From Diatrype stigma (taxonomy: Eukaryota; Ascomycota; Sordariomycetes; Xylariales; Diatrypaceae): a DNA stretch of 64,000 bases. Location: NCBI GenBank assembly GCA_022225965.2, contig JAKJXP020000100.1, forward strand, positions 1 through 64,000, given 5' to 3'. Numbering within the stretch: position 1 is the stretch's first letter; the number at the start of each line of letters is the position of its first letter. A program made the translations under genes and the position numbers. Below the pieces are notes generated by a model. It saw only the letters and a list, made by a program, of their open reading frames with translations. It was not told where the DNA came from and did not search any database. Shown here in pieces: positions 23,719 through 34,610 of this stretch.

Positions 23719-26050
23719 ATGGCCGAACCACCACCATTACCGCCACCATTACCACCACCACTACCACCGCCGCCGCCACCTGGACACAAGCACAATAGTC
23801 CGGAAGGAACAAGACATGATGATGGCGACAAAAAGTGCTCTGAGGCCACATTCACGCCGTTCCTGCCCATCAACGCGGTGCTGGAGCGCGTCGACGCCGT
23901 GCCAGCGGGCTCCAGCTACGGCGAGGGGCCCGCCAACGCGGGGTACCCGGTCGACCCGACGAACCTGCCGGCGCTGTGCGCCGTGACGGTGCGCGTGGCG
24001 TCCTCGCTCACGTCGGCGTACCGCTTCGGGCTATTCCTACCTCCACTCCCTCCCCCTCCCCCTCCACCCACCCCACCACCAACATCGCCGGATGACAAGT
24101 TCCACGGGCACAGAGACAGAGCGCATGGAGACGGGGCGCAGGCCAAGCGCGGATCTAAGACGACGATGCACGACGCGGGAGCAGCGACGACGTGGAACGG
24201 GCGCTTCCTCGCCCTCGGCAACGGCGGGTTCGCCGGCGGCATCAACTGGCTGGAGATGGGCGCGGGCGCGCGGTACGGGTTCGCGGCGCTGTCGACGGAC
24301 ACGGGCCACAACTCGTCGAGCACGGAGCTGCGGTGGGCGCTGGGCAACCCCGAGGGCCGGACCGACTGGGGCTGGCGCGCCGTGCACGGGTCCGTGGCGC
24401 TGGGCAAGCGGCTCGTCGAGGCCTATTACCGCACCCCCTCCTCCTCCTCTTCCCCAGACCCCGACGACGACACCGAGGCGACCAGCGGCAACAGCAACAG
24501 CATAATCAAGGCCTCCTACTACAGCGGGTGCTCGACGGGCGGGCGCCAGGGCCTCAAGGAGCTGCAGATCTCGCCCGGCAGCTTCGACGGCGTGCTGGTC
24601 GGCGCGCCCGCCTGGTACACCAGCCACCTGAACAACTGGGGCAACCAGGTGGCGCAGTGGAACTGGCCGGCCTCGAGGCCGGGCCACATCCCCTGGACGG
24701 CGCTGGCGCCGCTCGCGCGCCGCGTGGCCGCGCAGTGCGACGGCGCCGACGGCGTCGCCGACGGCATCGTCAGCGCGCCCGGGGCGTGCGCCGTCGATTT
24801 CGAGGCGCTGACCTGCACGGGCGACCAGGAGCCTCTGGCAGAACCAACGTCGGCGGCGGACGCGGCCTCCCAAACCGACGGCGCGGCAGGGGCGTTGTGC
24901 CTCAGCGCCGAGCAGGCCGACACGCTGCGGAAGGTGTACGGGGACTGGGTGTCGTCGACGAGCGGGGCGCTGCTGCTGCCGGGCCTGCTGCCGGGGTCGG
25001 AGGCGCAGATGCCGGTGGTGCTGAACTACTCGGAGGGCAGCCCGTACATGATCGGGTACGCGCGGTACTTCGTGCTGGACGACCCGCTGTTCTCGGCCGA
25101 GCGCGACTTCAACGACAGCATGGTGGCGCTGGCGGCGCAGTTCGACCCGGGCGAGGCCACGGCCGACGGCTACGACCTCGCGGCCTTCCGGAACCGCGGT
25201 GGCAAGGTCATCATGTACCACGGCATGGCGGACGCGCTCGTGCCGACCAAGGGCTCGGAGCTGTACTATAATCGGACGGTGGCGGCTATGTGAGTGGGAT
25301 GTTTCGTTTTTCTTTTCCCCCATTCCTTCCACTTCCCCTTTATCCAATCAAAGTGCTTCTCCCAGACAAGAAGGGGGATGGGAAGGGAAGAAAAATTTTC
25401 TAATCTTCTCTACAAAACCAGGGGCAACAACCTAACCGACACCCAAACCTTCTTCCGCTACTTCGCCGTCCCGGGGATGCAGCACTGCAGCGGGACGGTG
25501 GTCGACGCGCCCTGGGCCTTCGGGGGCACCTACCAGGGCAGCGTGTTCGGCACCGACACCTACTCGGTCCCCGGGTTCGTCGGCGATCCCGCCCACGACG
25601 TCCTGATGGCGCTGGTCGACTGGGTCGAAAATGACAGGCCCGTCGAGTCGGTCGTGGCCACGACCTGGCGGAACGCGACGGACGCGTCCTCGGGCATCCT
25701 CCGCCAGCGGCCCCTTTGCCCGTGGCCGAGGGCGGCTGTGTGGGACGGCGTCGGGGATGTGGATGTGGCCGGGAGCTGGAGTTGCGGCAGATCCGATAGC
25801 GGCGGGTAAGTTTCTCATTATGCAAAGGCACTTTACTTATATTTGAAAACGGTTTGATTCCTCGCTTGCATTGAGGGATCTACGAGGCTAACATCGAGGT
25901 TTTAGTGGTAGCGATGACGGCACCGTACCGCCGCCGCCGCCGCCGCCGCCGCCGGAGAGTGCTGCAGTACAGGTGTGGAACCCCCTTTCGACTGTCATTG
26001 GGATGCTTTGGCTTCTCTTCATGGGTCGCTTTTTGGGTTCTAATTTATAA
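23719..26050 (+). CDS. Tannase/feruloyl esterase family protein with GPI-like tail
   Basis: Serine hydrolase of the tannase/feruloyl esterase family, which cleaves ester bonds of gallate or hydroxycinnamates. Exons 23719-25289, 25422-25805 and 25906-26050 give 699 residues, longer than the usual 520-580. The diagnostic CS-D-HC triad is present: C271-S272 in YSGCSTGGRQG, D505 in GMADALVP, and H545-C546 in VPGMQHC. The usual family C-terminus (ILRQRPLCPWP...GDVDVAGSWSC) is followed by a Ser/Gly/Asp spacer, nine prolines and a hydrophobic tail (STVIGMLWLLFMGRFLG). This tail is encoded by a third exon reached through an intron with GTAAGT donor, GCTAACA branch and TTTTAG acceptor; without that splice the protein stops at 25809. 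The N-terminus is a proline-rich stretch with no clear signal peptide, and a second proline-rich insert (about residues 108-128) precedes TTWNGRFLALGNGGF. Confidence 0.85.
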
Positions 26051-26290
26051 TCTCAATTGTCAGCTCGTTGTTGGGTCAGCTACGGTAGGCAATTAGCTAT
26101 CTATCTAGGCAGCCAGTAATATCCGCGAGGTTCAATCATGAAACCTCCTCCCACATCGGCAGCTAAAACATCCCGATAACTGATTATAGTCGAGATCCGA
26201 TGTACGACAAGTGACAAGTCCGCCATCTCAAGTGAAGCGTATGTCCAAGTTTATGATACAATATGTGCAGCCGAGAGCCCCAGGGATCAA
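26051..26290. other. Convergent intergenic region
   Basis: 240 bp between the tannase gene and the DUF3716-type gene on the other strand; nothing else seen. Confidence 0.6.
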
Positions 26291-29200
26291 CTAAACGGAT
26301 AATAAGGTGCTAGGCAGCACGCTGACATGCAGCGTTGTGTCGACGTAAAGCATATTCATGGCGGTACATTCCACCCCGGGGCCGACTTTGAACATCCCGT
26401 TCGGCCCGATGGTGAACTCGTTGCCATGCATCTTTACCTTGACCTTGCCCGTCGCCACTGAACAAAGTCGTAGCTTATGCGCTGTGTCTTTCCAGGTGTG
26501 CGAAGTGCCTGGTTTGATAATGACAACTTGGAAGGCGATGTCACGAGCGACCGTAATTGCTTGATTCTGAGTGAGGTAAGTGGTGGAAAATGCGACGTCT
26601 GGAGCTCCGTTAGTAAAAGTTGTTGCTCGTGCTACTTCGACCGCATAAATATGATTGTGGACCAAATCAACATTGGGACTGAGAGGCTTGGGGGCACATA
26701 CTTTCGATGGGTGGTTTGTCTCCATTGCGGATGCGTCCAGGGGCGATCTCCCAGCTCTCAAGCTCTAGTTGCTGTGCTGGATCTGCTGCATTTTCTTGAG
26801 GATTCGTAAACTGAACTACCTCATCTTGCATTGATACCTGCCGGTTCGGACGTGTTCCAGCTCGGGATCGAGTGGATTCACTGAGCTTCAAGTGCGTGGC
26901 TGACCCTGATTCGGCCGGGGAAGACTCCGGATAAGTGAGTGAAGTGGGTGGCTTAGAAATGGACTCTTTAAGTACAATTCTCTCAGACTGCCTTCTCATA
27001 GAGAACTTATCCGATAGTGATCCTTCCGGCTCCTTTTCTTTCGGTTCTTTTTGGGCCGGGAGTTGTAGAAAAGGCCTTCGAAGCTGGAACTCGTTTGTCC
27101 CAGGATGTTTTGGTGGATGTTTTTGTTTTGGCTTGTTCTTGAGGTTGCAGTACGTGTTATTGCATTTGTAGTAGCAGTTTGCACAGCCGGTTATCACCTG
27201 ACGCTCGGCTAGAGGGGCCTTGGAGGATATTACATAGCAACCTTTGAATGGACCTTTGCCCTTTTGACATCTTTCGCAAGGCTGCGGTGATTTTTCGCCG
27301 GTTACTTGGATGATCAGCGCGCTTATATCTTGGCCCTTGTATTCGGAATATGGAAACTGCGCCAGTGGGTTGAATTCTACATCCCGGACGCGTGGGAGGG
27401 ACAACAATTCAGGCACATGTCCAGTATGGGGGATTGGAGAGAATGGCGTATTCTTCAGGTAGGGGTGGATATATTCCCATAGTGCCATCTCGTCGCCCGT
27501 CAATCCTGGTCGTTCAGGGGGGACAGGAGATTCTGGAGGTCCCGAAGGTCCTGTATTAGGGCCCGCCGAACGAGAGGCTGTCACTCTGCTAGTTGGGGTA
27601 AATTCCACCGTACTGGGAGACTTCGATCTGATCTGATGAGGACCCCTGTGGTGCTTCGCCGCTGAGACTGGAAGTCTTGGCTCTGCCATTGGTGGCTCGT
27701 CAGGATCTAAGGGCCCTCGAGACACAATGGCTGCTGGCGTGATGCCATTGTCATCTTGCCAACCAACGATTGATAATGTCCCATCTTTATTGTCATTCAA
27801 CTGGGTCCTTCTATGTCCTCTCTAGATCCTTGTCAGCAATCTTGAACCACATAAGAGAGGAAGAAGCCCACGCACATTCCAGTGAGCGCCCATTGCAGCC
27901 AAGCTAGTAAATAATGCTCTGCAGGACCGTACCGGGCATATCCAAGGATAAGTCGGATCGTCATGGTTCTGGTATTCCGGTGGTATCCACGCACCTGATG
28001 TGCGGACTCCTATATCCAGTTAGCAATAAGTAGAGCAACGGTTACAAAGTGACGCCTCGCCTCTGAATGTAGTGTAATCATATGATCTCCAGTCTACATC
28101 ATTTGTTATACTATGAGGCTCCGATATGGTCTCTTCATCGACACTCTCTTCTTCGAAATCCTCTTCATTGAGATCCTCGTCATCATCAGCCGTAGAAATA
28201 TCTCCGTCAGAACTACCCGACTCAGCCCAGTTGTCGGCAAGATCTTCGTCGCCGGCAATGTCGTCGTCCCCATTCCAAGGGGATTCAGTAAAACCCGGCA
28301 GTGCCAATCCATCTGCGACATTCATGGATGCATTCTCTGTATCAACCAGATTGGTAGGGGTTTCCCTCTGGGTGGACTCGTCATGCACCGTGGGTAAGGT
28401 CTTTTCAGTGACATGTCCTCCGCTCAAAGGGGCCCTCGTTGCATCTCCCATTGCTGACGATGGTGTCGGTGATGCTTCAGCCTGTTTATTAACATACCCT
28501 GAATGTGAGGTCTTCAGACGGGTTGTGGGCTCTGGAAATGACGCATGGTGACTGTCCCGCTTCCTCTTCAGACCTGTCGCATTCTCGAGGTGCCGGTCTC
28601 TCACCTCATTGAAACTCTGCAAGCCCGTGCCATCGTTAGAATTCACCCCTGACAAGTCTTGGTAAGACGGCACTGGGATATCGCTAACGACCCTCGGTAT
28701 TTCCGGGCTGACGGGGTCTGGGCGGACGGTCTTGGGCCCGACAATTTGCATGATGTTTGTCGCACGGGATTTTGTGCTACCAGAAGGCCGAACCTTATCA
28801 GAGGTGCGGGCGCCAGTTCCAGTGGCCAGGGGCGCAGATGGAACCGGCCGCTCAGGACGGTTGGACCTTTTCGCTGTAAGAACCTTCTTAGGTGGTTGTG
28901 GTTGAGCATTGCTTTTCTCCTTGTCGGGCCCCCTGCGGTTCGCCAGTTCCACGGCTTCGTCATGAGTGTGACCAGCTCTGGTTGCCTCTTGGTACTTTAC
29001 CACGGTATTTATAGCTCGTAGTTCTACACTGTTTAGGTTACCCATGGCCGGCGCTGGTACCGCTGTGGCGGACGTGGGGTTAACAACAGACGACGGTAAA
29101 GAGCTGGAGGGGTTTTCCGAGGTCCCTTGCGCGGCGGGTTTAACTTCGGTAGCTTTTGACTGTTGAAGTGTATTAAGGTCGTTGATCAGGAGGGAGCGAA

Positions 29201-29501
29201 GGTCCGGTGACATCCGCCCTTTCACGACAGCCTCTTGAGCCTTCAGCAAAATGGGGGTGCCAAGGACGGATTGCCGTAATTTTGCAGAGCTTTTTAATTT
29301 ATCCTCAATCTCAATTGACATGGATCCTTGAAGAAACGACTCGACAATTTCGTCTTCCTCAGCTGTTTGCCTGTGAGACGCGAGAGGAGCAGGTGTGTTT
29401 AACTTTGGCGTCCCTATGTCTGGATTCGTTCCCCGACGTTCATTGGATGGAATCCAGGATATAGGTGCGGGAACTGGTGTTTCACTCGGCGAAGTGACCA
29501 T
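26291..29501 (-). CDS. Large nuclear-type protein: C2H2-like finger, DUF3716-type Cys domain, CENP-C-like cupin
   Basis: Four exons on the minus strand: 29501-28112, 28009-27876, 27821-26702 and 26598-26291 (983 residues). Residues 1-460 are hydrophilic and low-complexity, with a Lys/Arg-rich part and an acidic stretch (DDDEDLNEEDFEEESVDEE). Exon 2 encodes WIPPEYQNHDDPTYPWICPV, then a finger-like C-x4-C...H-x4-H completed across the exon 2/3 junction (GAHWN-RGH). Exon 3 has a Cys-rich module (PCERCQKGKGPFKGC, then ITGCANCYYKCNNTYC) that I match from memory to DUF3716. Exon 4 is a cupin-like fold (LCSVATGKVKVKMHGNEFTI, then GPNGMFKVGPGVECTAMNM) resembling the CENP-C/Mif2 C-terminal domain. The exon 3/4 splice has GTATGT, TACTAAC and CTCCAG signals; exon 1/2 uses a weaker GTATAA donor, so exon 1 could belong to a separate gene. 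A chromatin role is inference only. Confidence 0.7.
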
Positions 29502-29799
29502 TGTGAATCAACGACCCTCCGCCATACCCGATAGAGGAGATGATGTGTTGATTGATTCAGATATACCGTAAGGACTCGAAAAGGGTTCCCACATTGCCTG
29601 CCTGTTTCGCAAGCTTGAGGGTAGCAGTAATTGACTGCCACCTAGTTCTAGGAGTAGTTGCTGTGGTGATGCAGTAAGTTGGAGACCTAGAAACGGCGTT
29701 TTTTTCCTCGTTGGGTATAAAAAAAGTTAAGATGTGGTGATGTTTTCGTTACGTTAACTGGTTAGGCATTACCTTAGCAGCTAGGTAGGTATGTAGGTA
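29502..29799. other. Upstream region of the DUF3716-type gene
   Basis: Promoter side of the minus-strand gene, bordered by the MITE. Ends in a CTAGGTAGGTATGTAGG repeat directly next to the MITE insertion point. Nothing else recognised. Confidence 0.5.
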
Positions 29800-30058
29800 C
29801 GAAGGTCGCGGCCAAAAGTAAGTAGCCATGATAAGACTACTCCACAGTACGCCACAGAATACAGTAACATACAGTGTTCAGCACTAATGCCCCCGGAAGC
29901 TTTTTTTCCAAAGGGGGCTTAGTTGATGCGCTTCAGCGAATGAAGCGCTAGCATTACCTGTATTACAGCGTATTAGGCCTAAACACAGTTAAGCTTGAAG
30001 ATTTGCCATACTGTCCCAAGCCGTACCTGAGGCTACTTACTTTTGGCCGCGACCTTCG
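29800..30058. mobile_element. 259-bp MITE with perfect 28-bp inverted repeats
   Basis: Left end CGAAGGTCGCGGCCAAAAGT (29800 onward) and right end (to 30058) are exact inverted repeats of 28 bp. They are flanked by TA on both sides (29798-29799 and 30059-30060), the target duplication of Tc1/mariner-type elements. The interior is non-coding and holds two further hairpins: GCCCCC/GGGGGC around 29889-29919 and GCGCTTCA/TGAAGCGC around 29929-29949. The TIR sequence differs from that of the Tc1 element at 2164-3692, so a different transposase must have moved it. The perfect TIRs suggest recent activity; at this length it would also escape repeat-induced point mutation. Confidence 0.92.
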
Positions 30059-31303
30059 TATGTAGGTATTGTAAGGATGTATGTAGGTGTTAACATGGCG
30101 CTAACCACGCTTGCAGGCCCTTAATGGTTTTGACAACTTACCCTGTACCGATCTTTACAAGTTAGAGCTCAAAAGGCACCAAGGCAAGAAGAGTGCCTAA
30201 GTTCCTTATAAAAGCATGAACTCATGAATAGAAAATATATCCTCAGTTCGGGACTTACTTTAGTTGATATATCATTAGTGCTTATAAAAGCAACAAGAAC
30301 GCGTCAAGCAAAGACGCGTCTAATGCGGTCTTCTGTTAGTGTCCAAGCGTTACGTTAGGGAAATGAAAGGCCGCAACGACCGGTGTTTACCGACGTATTT
30401 GGAACTCGCAACTTAGAAGTTGCTAAGATTCTCTTTCTTTCGTTACGATTCATCCGGTAATCGATATTTCGCCTGTTCTTACTTGGGCATAAACAGATTT
30501 TCAATCTTTCCAGCGTTTATGTGAAAAATAACAAGAACACCATAGACTATATATAGTACTAAATGCCAGAGAACCTAGGCTGGCCAAATCGACTACCTGA
30601 TGTCACGTAGGTCTCTCACTACTTGGGCACGTAGGTGTATGTATGTTGCTGAAACAGCAGGAAGCATCTTTTTTATCGGCTCTGAAGTGATCGTCACAAT
30701 ATCTCATTAACCTCGGCATAAGACCTACATATGTATGAGCTCCAGAACCGATGAGGAAAGAATCAATGTCATGGCATACCCAAGACTCATGCTGAAGTGG
30801 AATATTTTGCTCAACTCATCATCTACCAGCCGGGTCACCGAGGTACAACACGATTTTATATACATCGGCTATCCACCGTCTGCACCGTTCCCTACCTAAA
30901 GGCATACTCTATCTGAAACGCATGAAAGAGGTGGTGCGTGATTCCGGCGCATCACTCCAAGCATAACGCATACAAGGCCAGCCGGTCTCAAAGCTCGATT
31001 CCTCCAGTTAGCCGAGAACCAGGGGAAATCCCAAGGTCTGGACCGGCTTCCGTGATCCAGGTTGACATGTAAATCTCCAGATATGCCGGTATGCCTATAC
31101 TATAGACTTGCTTTGTCAAACTCTGGCTGGTAAGAAGATTTCCCATCCCAACAATATCAATACCAAAAACCGTCCTATAATTGGCCTCATGCTATACTCC
31201 TTCGTCTCATTGTACTCCATGTAAACATCATATCGTAGACTACCGGCTGGCCTGTTACTGCGCTACTATTCTTCATATCATCTCGCGATTTCTGACATAT
31301 ACG
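30059..31303. other. Intergenic, no gene seen
   Basis: Contains a direct repeat CTTATAAAAGCA (near 30207 and 30280) and short inverted words such as GACGCGTC near 30312-30319, but no coding frame with recognisable features. The right end is the promoter of the surface-protein gene. Confidence 0.5.
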
Positions 31304-32327
31304 ATGAAGTACTCTCTCCTTCTAGGATTTCTTCTTTTTGGTACATGGGTGTCTCCGATCCTAGCCCTTGACTTCACCATAGCGGGAGGACAGATCTTTA
31401 CACCCGGGTTCGCCATCCTCGACGCGCCGCAACCCGGTACACCCCTCGGAGGTGGTAAGTCCCACCATTCATCGGCCGTGATCTGCGTGATAGGCAGTAT
31501 ACACCCGGCATGGTAAAGCCCTAACATGCCAGCCCATAGATACCATTGAGATAGCCCTCGATGTTTCGGCGAACGGAAAGCTGAGCCTTGCCCCGTACGA
31601 CGAGGACAGCCCCAGCCAGATCTACAGCATCACCCTGTTCCTCTACAGCTACGAGACTGGGAGGAACTTCACCATCACGAATGGGACCGCGTCCGCGGAC
31701 GATGCCACCCTCGGCGATATCATGGCGTCCGAGCCCGGCAGCACCGTCAAGCACGTAAAGTGGAACTGGCCGGAGTGCCTGATCGGCGACGGGCCGCCGG
31801 ACACGAGCGATAGTGATCGTGGGGCATACAATGTAAGCGAGCAAGCAAAGCAGCCACGCCATCTGGGTCTTGCTGTCTGTTTTTGAGGGTGATGACGCTC
31901 CTTCCTGCATGGCTAATACGAATGCCATGTACTGTACCTACGCTAACATTGTTATCTCTCTTCCTTTCCTTTTCGCCCGCGCACAAAGATCTCCATCCGG
32001 CAGAACTTCCGGCTCAACGGGGGAGACCACTACACCATCTTCGACGTGCCCATCTCCGTCACCAACAAGATTGAGTTCAACGGGGCCAACCCGCCCTGCG
32101 ACTCGGTCGACAACCCCCTGCTGGCCCCGGAGGAGATCGATGCCGGATCGGCCAACGCCGCCGTCGGCATCCTGTTTGCACCGGGCGACGCGACAGTGGT
32201 TGAGCAGAGCGGTGGTGGGGGATCTGCGGGGGGAGAAGGCCTAGGTCTCGGGGCTGCGTCTACATTGTCCCCAGCTAGGTCCGGAGTGTTCCCCTGGGCA
32301 TTCTTCTTCGCCATTGCCTTCGTTTAA
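31304..32327 (+). CDS. GPI-anchored-type secreted surface protein
   Basis: Three exons 31304-31454, 31540-31832 and 31989-32327 (260 residues), with GTAAGT/GTAAGC donors and matching phases. The start at 31304 is chosen because it begins a clear signal peptide (MKYSLLLGFLLFG...ILALDF, cleavage about residue 22); the longer frame upstream is out of character. The mature part has a beta-rich domain with few cysteines and N-glycosylation sites (NFT, NGT). It is followed by a Gly/Ser-rich linker (SGGGGSAGGEGLGLG) and a hydrophobic C-terminus (FPWAFFFAIAFV), the pattern of a GPI-attachment signal. The layout resembles the many short Kre9/Knh1-like or uncharacterised GPI proteins of filamentous fungi, but I do not recognise a named family. 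Probably located at the plasma membrane or wall. Confidence 0.8.
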
Positions 32328-32863
32328 TGCTCCCTATAGTAATATTAGATTTTATACACGTATATATAATGACGTGAGCACGACGGTAATAACTGTGTAC
32401 GGTGGTAATGTGTCGTCCGATAATCCCGCTAGTGGTATATGCACTAATACTTATCAGATTGACGATCGATGCTATAACGTTATATCCACCTGGGATATCC
32501 GGTGATAGAACCCCTGCGCATGGCGTTCAATAGTCTCCAACCTATCCCCGCTTTGCGTTGATAGGTATACATAGTAGTGCCGCGCAATGCCCATCTAGAC
32601 GCGAAGTTTTGCAGTAGCATCAGTAGCTATCTGCTCAACGATGGGCTATGTGTGCCTGCCCTTTCATGCATCCTACCTAGACCGGTACCATGTACGACAC
32701 ATCGGGACCCAGTTCTTGACTGCCGGGACTTCCCTTTCCCTCGTGGTAGCGAGCCCATATACTATACTTCACATCTGCACCTGCACCTGCATCTGCCTCT
32801 GCCTTCACTCCTGTATTCGATCTCCGACCTAACCCTTTCCGGTAGTCGTATCTTTCTGCAAAG
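32328..32863. other. Intergenic, nothing recognised
   Basis: Between the surface-protein gene and the SDR gene, same strand. A short CACCTGCACCTGCATCTGCC repeat lies near 32774-32800. No gene seen. Confidence 0.5.
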
Positions 32864-34105
32864 ATGCCTATCCACAATGGGTGGCTGCCCCGCGAAGGCT
32901 TCACCGGCGACACGGTGTTGAAGTTCATCAACGCGACGGCATTGAACCCGCAGGTGCTGCTGCCCTTGCTGCTCCTAGCCAAGTTTACGGGGAGGGGCGA
33001 GGCTGTCTCGAGTCAGCATCCGCTCGCATTGTCGCGGCTCCAGGGCCTCTTCTACTTCGCTCTCGCGAGACGCGCGAGCGCACTGCTGTCCGAGGGCGTC
33101 GTCAACAACTTCAGGAGGGATAGGTACGACTGGCCGAACGAGATAGCCGTCGTGACCGGAGGCGCGGGCGGGATCGGCGGCCATGTCGTTAAGCTGCTAG
33201 CCGAGCGCGGTATCAAGGTCGTGGTCTTGGACATCCAGCCTATGACGTTTGAAACCAGTTAGTCAAGTCACCGCCCTCTCAATCCTGTTCAGCTGCGTTC
33301 GTTCGGCAAAGCAAAAGGTAGTCCGGGAGCTCAAAATTTCTGATATGTTATATATGTTAATACAGGTTCCAATGTCTACTATTTCAAGTGCGACTTGACC
33401 TCCTCAGCCGACATAGCTGCGGCGGCCCGAGAGATTCGCTCGGAGGTGGGCGAGCCCACGATCCTGATCAACAACGCCGGGGTGGCGCGTGGCAAGACGA
33501 TCTTGGAAACGAGCGACGTGGATCTGAGGTTCACGTTTGACGTGAACACGTTCTCGCACTTCCGCACAGTCCGGGAGTTTCTCCCCTCCATGGTCGCGAA
33601 GAACCACGGCATGGTGGTCACCGTGGCCAGCTGGGCCTCCTGGCTGACGATCCCGGGTCTGGTCGATTACGGGGCCTCGAAGGCCGCCTCGATGGCTTTC
33701 CACGAGGGTCTCGAAGCCGAGCTGACGAGCCGGTACAACGCGCCGAAGGTCCGGATGGTCATGATCAACCCGGGATACACCAAAACCCCGCTGTTCGATG
33801 GCTACAACAACACCACGTCCTGGCTGGCCCCCACGCTCGAGCCGGAGACTATAGCGGATGCTATCTGCAAGCAGGTTCTCACCGGCAAGAGTGGTCACGT
33901 GACACTCCCGGAGTTCGGATATGTAGTATCGTTGTTGAGGGCGATGCCATACTGGTTCGCGAACAATCTACGAACGCTGTCCAACGACTTTATGACAACC
34001 TTCAGAGGTCGACAAGTTGTTGACGATCTTGCAAAGCACTATTCGGAGAAGGAGAAAACTGGCGAGGTTGAAGGGAGTGTAGTTTTGGTCCCAGAAGAAG
34101 ACTGA
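32864..34105 (+). CDS. Short-chain dehydrogenase/reductase, RDH/17-beta-HSD11-like
   Basis: NAD(P)-dependent oxidoreductase of the classical SDR superfamily, in layout like the SDR16C group (retinol dehydrogenase 10, 17-beta-HSD 11/13). Exons 32864-33257 and 33366-34105 (377 residues); the intron has a GTTAGT donor and an ACAG acceptor. Motifs: cofactor loop TGGAGGIGG from residue 98, NNAG in TILINNAGVARG, catalytic S220 (VASWAS), Y233 and K237 (YGASKAA), and a NPGYTKTPLF segment after beta-6. The N-terminal 80 residues include a hydrophobic segment (PQVLLPLLLLAKF) and suggest membrane or lipid-droplet association, as in that subgroup. The substrate is probably a lipid alcohol or ketone but cannot be read from the sequence. 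It converges with the neighbouring reductase gene on the minus strand. Confidence 0.9.
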
Positions 34106-34610
34106 AATAGCCGGACTGTGCCGCATCCAGGGCCGGAAATATCCTGTGGCCAATGGACGAATCTAATTTCATATATGTATAACCAGCCACCAGAAACTTG
34201 GCCCACAGAATGGGATACGCAATACATGAACATAAAGTCGGAATAAAAAAGGGACCGGCGAGACAAGTACATATACTCAGACACTATGCACATTATCGTC
34301 AAGTAGAGGTAGCATTAGAAATGAAACCCCTGGGCTTGAAATCGGAGCAAGGAAGTGAATCGAAAGCATGACTTAGTTGCCTGGACTTCGGTTTCAGCAC
34401 CTGCATGAGAACGCTTAGCACTTTTGAACGATAATATAAAGCAATGACAATTATTAAGATCTGCATAGGGTATACCCCTATTATATATGGCTTATCTGCT
34501 GGAGAAAAGGTCCAGTGGCAGCAGAGAAAACAATCGACGCTGGGTATCTAGATTCCACCACACAGAGGATAGATTCGTGGAATATAAACCTGGGGCTACT
34601 ATCCATCGTC
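34106..34610. other. Convergent intergenic region
   Basis: 3' flanks of two reductase genes on opposite strands. No gene seen. Confidence 0.55.

Noticed and set aside
24037..25347. Long minus-strand frame of 436 codons opposite the tannase gene
   Set aside because: Shadow frame of a GC-rich gene; the plus strand carries the complete catalytic motifs.
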